A DNA stretch of 10,888 nucleotides, from contig JBKHBQ010000131.1 of the NCBI GenBank assembly GCA_046542305.1, positions 1 to 10,888 on the forward strand, read 5' to 3'. A model generated the notes under the pieces. It did not search any database. It was not told the origin of the DNA and was given only the letters and a program-made list of their open reading frames with translations. Below, piece by piece: positions 6,501 to 10,888 of this stretch; the stretch's first letter is position 1, and every line of letters starts with the position of its first letter. Origin of the DNA: JBKHBQ01 sp046542305. Lineage in GTDB: Bacteria; Bacteroidota; Bacteroidia; Bacteroidales; 4484-276. Both the position numbers and the translations under genes were made by a program.

Positions 6501-7439
6501 TTAGGCTTTTTCATGCCCCTTCTGCTCCTCCATCACCCATTCGATCCACTTCTCCATGCCTTCGCCGGTGCGCACCGACAGTTCGAAAAACTGCAGGTCA
6601 GGATTTACCCTGCGGGCATATTCCTTTGATTTTTCCACGTCGAAATCCACGTAGGGCAGCAGGTCGGTTTTGTTGATGATGCAAATGTCGGAGGTTTCGA
6701 ACATGGTTGGGTATTTCAGCGGCTTGTCGTCGCCTTCGGTCACACTGATCACCACCACGCGTTTGGCTTCGCCCAGATCGAACAGCGAAGGGCACACCAG
6801 GTTTCCCACGTTTTCGATCATCAGGATGCCGTCGTTGGCGATTTCGAGTTTTTTCATGGCGCGGTTTACCATGTCGGCGTCAAGGTGGCAGCCGTTGCCG
6901 GTATTCACCTGAACCACCGGTGCGCCGGCCTGCTGGATGCGGTTGGCATCGTTCATGGTTTGCTGGTCGCCTTCAATCACCCATATGCCGGTTTTATCCT
7001 TCAGCGCCTGAATGGTTTTTTCGAGCAGGCTTGTTTTTCCCGATCCCGGTGAACTCACCAGGTTGAGGGCCAGAATATTCTTTGCTTCGAAATACCCGCG
7101 GTTACGCTCGGCAGTGAGGTTGTTTTTCTGCAGCGCATCGGCTTCAATGTTGATCTGCCGGCTGTGCCCATGATCGTGGTGATGATGATGTCCGTGATCG
7201 TGGTGATGATGATCGTGATGATCATGATGATGCGCGTGCTCGTGTTCATGCTCGTGCGAATGGTGGTGCGATCCGCCGGAATGCTTGTGCACGTATTCGT
7301 GCCGGTGCTCATGGCGGTGCTCCTCGCCGCCATGTTCATGCTCATGCGCATGGGTATAGCTATGTTGATGTTCTTCTTCTCCTGGTTTCTGAATTTTTAC
7401 GGGTTCGTCGTGTCCCCCGCAACCACATGTTCCACACAT
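6501..7439 (-). CDS. hypB: Hydrogenase nickel-incorporation GTPase HypB with long His-rich segment
   Basis: HypB is a SIMIBI-class GTPase that delivers nickel to [NiFe]-hydrogenase large subunits together with HypA. This 312-residue copy has the high-affinity metal motif CGTCGCG at residues 2-8. A His-rich segment at 24-92 follows, with 36 histidines in 69 residues, of the kind linked to nickel storage in nickelin-type HypB. The GTPase domain runs from about 120 to the end: Walker A PGSGKT (131-136), EGD (157-159), the G-domain metal pair C184-H185 in GNGCHLDA, ENVGNLVCP (209-217) and NKTDL (256-260). The ATG at 7439 is fixed by the Cys motif. It follows hypA by 57 bases on the same strand and is probably co-transcribed. 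It ends 86 bases from the convergent pyruvate-kinase-like gene with no evident terminator between them. Confidence 0.97.
   Translation of the reverse strand: MCGTCGCGGHDEPVKIQKPGEEEHQHSYTHAHEHEHGGEEHRHEHRHEYVHKHSGGSHHHSHEHEHEHAHHHDHHDHHHHDHGHHHHHDHGHSRQINIEADALQKNNLTAERNRGYFEAKNILALNLVSSPGSGKTSLLEKTIQALKDKTGIWVIEGDQQTMNDANRIQQAGAPVVQVNTGNGCHLDADMVNRAMKKLEIANDGILMIENVGNLVCPSLFDLGEAKRVVVISVTEGDDKPLKYPTMFETSDICIINKTDLLPYVDFDVEKSKEYARRVNPDLQFFELSVRTGEGMEKWIEWVMEEQKGHEKA
7164..7211 (-). repeat. Exact 8-residue tandem repeat inside the HypB His-rich region
   Basis: The end of the HypB His-rich segment is two exact copies of HHHHDHGH (residues 77-84 and 85-92). At the DNA level a 19-base sequence recurs exactly at 7171-7189 and 7195-7213, offset by 24 bases. 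This is what a recent in-frame duplication or slippage event would leave, so this part of the gene may vary in length between strains. Confidence 0.75.
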
Positions 7440-7496
7440 AATGATATTGTTTTTAGATTGTAATTTTCAGATTTGTGCAAAAATAACGAAAACCAT

Positions 7497-7838
7497 TCAA
7501 TCGATATTGAGTGATTTCAGCCTGAGTTCTTTTCCGGAAATGATTTCCGGGTTGTATTCGCCGCATGCGGGGCAGGGATCGAAAAACTGCTCCACCCTGA
7601 ATTCGGCGCCGCATGCCGTGCAGCGGCCTTTTCCGGGTGGCTTCCGGATGACGACAGCGGCACCTTCAAGGATGGTCCCCTTTACCGCCGAATCCATAGC
7701 CGTTTCCATGGCTTCATATATCACGCCGGCCAGTTCACCGATTTCCAGTTCCACCTCGTTTACCTTTTTTGCCCCGGCGACTTCTGCATGTTCAACAGCC
7801 AGATCAACAATGCCCACTGCTATGGAAAATTCGTGCAT
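7497..7838 (-). CDS. hypA: Hydrogenase nickel-incorporation metallochaperone HypA
   Basis: HypA binds nickel at its N-terminus and zinc in a C-terminal hairpin, and acts with HypB to insert nickel into hydrogenase (in some bacteria also urease). The 113-residue length is normal. It begins MHEFSIA, with the invariant nickel-binding His2. The zinc site is CTAC (C73, C76) and CPAC (C89, C92). The start at 7838 is set by MHE; a longer frame beginning at 7874 would move His2 inside and is rejected. A purine-rich GGAAGG lies just upstream. A strong Bacteroidota-type promoter (TTTG, 19 bases, TACTTTTG) precedes the gene and probably serves hypA-hypB. The intergenic region is shared with the divergently oriented zinc-ribbon gene. 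Confidence 0.97.
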   Translation of the reverse strand: MHEFSIAVGIVDLAVEHAEVAGAKKVNEVELEIGELAGVIYEAMETAMDSAVKGTILEGAAVVIRKPPGKGRCTACGAEFRVEQFFDPCPACGEYNPEIISGKELRLKSLNID

Positions 7839-7863
7839 TTCCTTCCTTTTTTTAATCCACACA

Positions 7864-7894
7864 CAAAAGTACATTTCCCCGAATTGCCTGCAAA
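7864..7894 (-). promoter_or_regulatory. Bacteroidota-type promoter of hypA-hypB
   Basis: On the minus strand TTTG (7891-7894) is followed after 19 bases by TACTTTTG (7864-7871), an exact match to the -33/-7 consensus with near-ideal spacing. Transcription would begin near 7857, leaving a leader of about 20 bases before the hypA ATG. Confidence 0.65.
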
Positions 7895-7979
7895 AGTTTT
7901 TATTAAGTAAATAACAAAATATCCAAATATGATTATAATTTAGATTAGTGATAAATTACATGGATTACAATTTCTTAAC

Positions 7980-8011
7980 TTGACAAATGCACATCTGTTT
8001 TTGTATTTTAG
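7980..8011 (+). promoter_or_regulatory. Putative promoter of the zinc-ribbon gene
   Basis: TTGACA (7980-7985) and TATTTTAG (8004-8011; one mismatch to TAnnTTTG) are separated by 18 bases. The element could be read by the Bacteroidota housekeeping sigma factor, and the first hexamer also equals a classical -35. The AT-rich leader contains TTTTAGTT twice with a 10-base period (8006-8013, 8016-8023). It is back-to-back with the hypA promoter. Confidence 0.45.
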
Positions 8012-8033
8012 TTTCTTTTAGTTAATAAAAAAC

Positions 8034-8043
8034 AAAAGGAGGT
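8034..8043 (+). promoter_or_regulatory. Strong Shine-Dalgarno (AAAAGGAGGT) selecting the ATG at 8048
   Basis: A full-length complement to the 16S rRNA 3' end lies five bases before the ATG at 8048. An in-frame TTG at 8045 would be only two bases from GGAGG and is too close. No other gene in the window has such a site. Confidence 0.85.
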
Positions 8044-8047
8044 ATTG

Positions 8048-8455
8048 ATGAAAAATATGATTGCCCTATCGGTTAAATGCCCTCATTGCGACCGGTCGCT
8101 GATGGATGAAACCCATCCGATAAACGATAAGCCCAGCGTAAAACTTAATATTGAAACCGATCGCGACAGGGGTGTGATCTGGATTTGTTCGCTATACGGA
8201 TGCAACGATCATGAAAACAACATCGAGTTGAAAGATAATGAACTGGTCAGGTTTTATTGCCCCGAGTGCAACAAAACCCTGATGCGGGATATTTTATGCA
8301 AAGTTTGCGATGCGCCGATGGTAGGAATGAATATCAAGGTTGGGGGTAAGGTAAATATTTGCTCACGCAATGGCTGCGAAAATCATTATGTTGTTTTTGA
8401 AGATCTTACCGGAGCCATCAACAAATTCTATCACGAATTCGGATTCAGCGGTTAA
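8048..8455 (+). CDS. Ten-cysteine duplicated zinc-ribbon-like protein of unknown function
   Basis: I do not recognise a function for this soluble 135-residue protein; it resembles conserved uncharacterised zinc-ribbon proteins. It is built of two related halves. Half 1 has CPHC (11-14), SLMDE, then ICSLYGC (46-52) and NDHENNIE. Half 2 has CPEC (71-74), TLMRD, an extra CKVC (84-87), then ICSRNGC (104-110) and ENHYVVFE. The ten cysteines fall in five pairs, consistent with two or more structural Zn (or Fe) sites. There is no signal peptide, membrane helix or obvious DNA-binding basic patch. It lies on the opposite strand between hypA and hypE, divergent from hypA across 209 AT-rich bases and convergent with hypE, with only three bases between the two stop codons. 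A metal- or maturation-related role is suggested by position only. Confidence 0.85.
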   Translation: MKNMIALSVKCPHCDRSLMDETHPINDKPSVKLNIETDRDRGVIWICSLYGCNDHENNIELKDNELVRFYCPECNKTLMRDILCKVCDAPMVGMNIKVGGKVNICSRNGCENHYVVFEDLTGAINKFYHEFGFSG

Positions 8456-8458
8456 GGT

Positions 8459-9478
8459 TTAACAGATGCGCGGAAGCATTTCTCCGGCCAGCATGTCGAT
8501 GATGCGATGTCCGCCGATAGCTGTTTGCATCAGCACCTTGCCGGGGTGTGTTTCAACCACCTCTCCGATAACGGCTGCTTCACTTCCCAGCGGATGGTTT
8601 TGCATGGCTTCGACCAGCCGCCCGGCATCCTCATTTGGCACCACGGCAATAACTTTTCCTTCGTTGGCAAGGTACAGCGGATCGAAGCCAAAAACCTCGC
8701 AGGTTCCCGAAACGATTTCCTTCACTGGCAGTGTGGCTTCATCTACTTCAACGCCGAGGCCGCTAACCGCAGCCAGTTCACTAAGCACGGTGGCAGCCCC
8801 GCCCCGGGTGGCATCGCGCATAAATCGAATCACGGGCGCAGTGTGAAGCATCACCTCTATCAGCCCGTTGAGCGAAGCGCAATCTGACCGGATTTCCGAT
8901 CTGAAGCTTAGCGATTCGCGGGCAGCCAGAATGGCTATGCCGTGGTCACCTATGCTGCCGTTAATCACGATCCGGTCGCCGGCCTTTACATTCTTCGCAA
9001 AACTGATATCACGTTTTTCTTCGTCGAGCACCCCGATTCCTGCCGTATTGATAAAAACCTTGTCGCATTTTCCACGGTTCACTACCTTGGTGTCGCCGGT
9101 AACGATTTGTACCCCGGCCTTATGTGCTTCCCCGGCCATGGATGCTACAATACGTTCCAGGTCATCCAGGGGGAATCCTTCCTCGATGATGAATCCGCAA
9201 CTCAGGTATAAAGGTTTAGCGCCCGAAACTGCCAAATCGTTCACGGTGCCGCATACCGCAAGCTTTCCAATGTTTCCGCCCTGAAAAAAAATTGGATCGA
9301 CTACGTAGGAATCTGTAGTGAAGGAAAGGTGTTTTCCGGGCAATCGCAGTATGGCTGAATCGGTTTGGGCACTCAGGGTTTCATTATGGAAATATTTTAC
9401 AAAAAGTTCACCGATCAAATCATGCGAAAGTTTTCCTCCGCTGCCGTGGCTGAGCAGAATGTGCTGGTTTGCTGACAT
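8459..9478 (-). CDS. hypE: Hydrogenase maturation protein HypE (carbamoyl dehydratase)
   Basis: HypE accepts a carbamoyl group from HypF on its C-terminal cysteine and dehydrates it with ATP to a thiocyanate, the source of the CN ligands of the [NiFe] active site. At 339 residues it is full length and belongs to the AIR-synthase/PurM fold family. Visible motifs are LLSHGSGGK (8-16), FTTDSYVVDPIFFQGG (53-68), GTVNDLAVSGA (77-87), TGDTKVV (127-133), GSIGDHG (174-180) and RDATRGG (221-227). It ends in PRIC, with the essential terminal Cys at 339 intact. The ATG at 9478 gives the usual short N-terminal region. Upstream is a 75-base gap after the co-oriented TPR gene, with no TAnnTTTG match, so hypE may be read through from the TPR transcript. 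Confidence 0.97.
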   Translation of the reverse strand: MSANQHILLSHGSGGKLSHDLIGELFVKYFHNETLSAQTDSAILRLPGKHLSFTTDSYVVDPIFFQGGNIGKLAVCGTVNDLAVSGAKPLYLSCGFIIEEGFPLDDLERIVASMAGEAHKAGVQIVTGDTKVVNRGKCDKVFINTAGIGVLDEEKRDISFAKNVKAGDRIVINGSIGDHGIAILAARESLSFRSEIRSDCASLNGLIEVMLHTAPVIRFMRDATRGGAATVLSELAAVSGLGVEVDEATLPVKEIVSGTCEVFGFDPLYLANEGKVIAVVPNEDAGRLVEAMQNHPLGSEAAVIGEVVETHPGKVLMQTAIGGHRIIDMLAGEMLPRIC

Positions 9479-9553
9479 ACACTTTAAAAATTTGCTGAAT
9501 GCTTGTTTAAACTGGCAAGGCTGATAATTATTGTTTTTGCAGGAACGCCGCGA

Positions 9554-10888
9554 TCAATTGCCGCAAAATTTATTTATGTAACTGCGGGCTTCCATATCTT
9601 CCAAACCCAGTTCCAGGGCTTTGTTCCAATCGCGGCACGCACCGGTGCGGTCATCAAGGAAATATTTTGACACACCACGGTTGAAATATGCACGCACCCA
9701 TTCCAGGTAATGGTCCTGATTGACGGGTTCCATCAGGATAGCGGTGGTGAAACCTTCCACAGCAAGCTGGTAATTTCCCAGTTTGTGGTAAGCACTGGCA
9801 CGGTAGGTGTAAAGCAGGATATTGTTGAATTCAGCTTGGATTTCCAGGATTTCATCAAACGTGCGGATGCTTTCGCGATACCGACCTTGCTTGTAAAGTG
9901 AAACTCCCTGCTCAAAAAACTGATTTATTTCTTCCTGTGTAAATGTTTCGGCGGGATCGGGAAGTTCGCAATGATCTTCAAGCAAAATGCCGGCATCAGG
10001 GTTGCCCAGGCTGTCGGCCACCAGCCAGCTTGTGCAGGCCAGTTGAATATTGCCGGCTTTTTGCCAGGCTTTTCCGCGCATCAGGAATATTTGATGATAC
10101 AGTTCGTCGCCGGTTGCATCAGCCTTTTTTGCCATTACAATGGCCGATTCGAAATCATCGATTGAGCGAACATAATCCTTCAGGTTAAATCTGGCCATAC
10201 CCATATAATAAGGTATTCTGAAATCGATATTCACCGGATTGCTCGCACGGGCATCTTCGAAAACCAGCAACGCCTCCAGGTATTTTCCGCGTTGATATTC
10301 CTTAAGCCCCTTTTCGAAAAGCTTATCCGATTTCTCAAGGTCAAGTTCGATGCCGGCTACCTGAAGTTGCTTTCCGCAATGTTTTTTCAGCAGCTCCTGC
10401 GCTGCTGTATAGCCCAGTTCTACGGCCCGCTGCCAGTTTTCGCATGCAGGAAGATAATCGTGCAGGGCATTTTTTGCAATGCCTTTCAGGTAATGTGCCT
10501 CTGCACGCACGTCCTCGCTCAGCCCACCGGTAATCGACAGGATCACCTTGTCCAGTTCAACCACGGCATCACCATAATGTTTCAGTTCGATCATTGTTTT
10601 GGCTTTCCACATCAGGATGTCGGCGTTAAGCGAATCCGCCGGGCTCATCAGCGCAGCTTTTGTAAATTTTACCAGCGCCGTATTGTAGTTGCCCTTTTCG
10701 AAAGCTTTTTCTCCGCTTTCCGCAAACTCGAGGTAGTATGAAGCTATCATCACCTTTTGCGGATCGGTTACGCCGATATTTTCCACAAACTCATCGAACC
10801 TTTCATATTTTACTTCGTAGTAATAATTTCTGAAAAGCTTGTCCCAATTATAGGGCAGGAGGTATTTGATGTAAATTTCCCGTTTGTT
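9554..10888 (-). CDS. TPR-repeat protein, 5' end beyond the window
   Basis: The last 444 residues of a tetratricopeptide-repeat protein are present. The frame is open to the right edge with no stop, so the gene is partial; the first in-frame candidate start inside the window (GTG at 10786) is probably internal, because 34 more codons of plausible protein precede it. The visible part comprises three copies of a ~135-residue super-repeat (about 56-171, 187-307 and 322-442 counted from the window edge). Each holds TPR-like helix pairs and ends with the pattern ACxxWxxAxxLG and then a terminal Cys after about 20 residues (C149/C171, C285/C307, C418/C442). Such proteins normally act as scaffolds for protein interactions and are common in Bacteroidota. 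It lies 75 bases upstream of hypE on the same strand, but a role in hydrogenase maturation is not shown. Confidence 0.82.
   Translation of the reverse strand, partial: NKREIYIKYLLPYNWDKLFRNYYYEVKYERFDEFVENIGVTDPQKVMIASYYLEFAESGEKAFEKGNYNTALVKFTKAALMSPADSLNADILMWKAKTMIELKHYGDAVVELDKVILSITGGLSEDVRAEAHYLKGIAKNALHDYLPACENWQRAVELGYTAAQELLKKHCGKQLQVAGIELDLEKSDKLFEKGLKEYQRGKYLEALLVFEDARASNPVNIDFRIPYYMGMARFNLKDYVRSIDDFESAIVMAKKADATGDELYHQIFLMRGKAWQKAGNIQLACTSWLVADSLGNPDAGILLEDHCELPDPAETFTQEEINQFFEQGVSLYKQGRYRESIRTFDEILEIQAEFNNILLYTYRASAYHKLGNYQLAVEGFTTAILMEPVNQDHYLEWVRAYFNRGVSKYFLDDRTGACRDWNKALELGLEDMEARSYINKFCGN

Noticed and set aside
7164..7370. CRISPR-like or satellite-like short repeats
   Set aside because: The repetition is codon-level repetition of His/Asp/Glu inside HypB; there are no spacers of uniform length and the frame is preserved.
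7164..7463. Plus-strand frame encoding a Met/Val-rich, membrane-like protein
   Set aside because: It is simply the complement of the HypB His codons (CAT/CAC read as ATG/GTG), not a gene.
7839..7874. Longer HypA beginning at 7874
   Set aside because: HypA function needs His at position 2 of MHE; the ATG at 7838 provides it and a promoter element lies in the rejected stretch.

Overview
The window looks like a chromosomal segment of an anaerobic or microaerobic member of the Bacteroidota. The evidence is indirect: several genes have a promoter element of the TAnnTTTG type 20-60 bases upstream, most start codons lack a Shine-Dalgarno sequence, there is a membrane-anchored LytTR regulator and a DUF4070-type radical SAM protein, and there is nickel-hydrogenase maturation machinery. 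I saw no phage, transposon, integron or CRISPR signature, and I do not assign a genus.

Layout, left to right. 1-306 holds no gene I can defend. 307-4108 carries three minus-strand genes, read from right to left: a four-helix membrane LytTR regulator (3266-4108), a B12-binding-type radical SAM protein (1619-3112) and a front-end-type fatty acid desaturase (307-1470). A CAT-anticodon tRNA (4235-4308, minus) with a strong hairpin terminator follows. On the plus strand, 4540-6414 encodes an aberrant pyruvate-kinase-like protein. It has a helical N-terminal extension, an enlarged and apparently duplicated B domain, no C domain, and a Lys where potassium-dependent kinases have Glu.

6501-9478 is a [NiFe]-hydrogenase maturation locus: hypB and hypA (minus, adjacent, with a good promoter in front of hypA) and hypE (minus). 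Between hypA and hypE, on the opposite strand, sits a small ten-cysteine protein built from two related zinc-ribbon-like halves. It has its own promoter-like sequence and a perfect Shine-Dalgarno. hypC, hypD, hypF and the hydrogenase structural genes are not in the window. The right end (9554-10888, minus) is a TPR protein made of three copies of a ~135-residue super-repeat; its reading frame runs off the window edge, so its true N-terminus is missing.

How the genes work together: HypA and HypB deliver nickel, and HypB carries a remarkable His-rich segment probably used for nickel storage. HypE makes the cyanide ligand with HypF, encoded elsewhere. The zinc-ribbon protein is the best candidate for an undescribed accessory factor, on position only. 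The desaturase, radical SAM and LytTR genes may be a lipid-related regulon, but that rests on adjacency alone. The most unusual single gene is the pyruvate-kinase-like protein.
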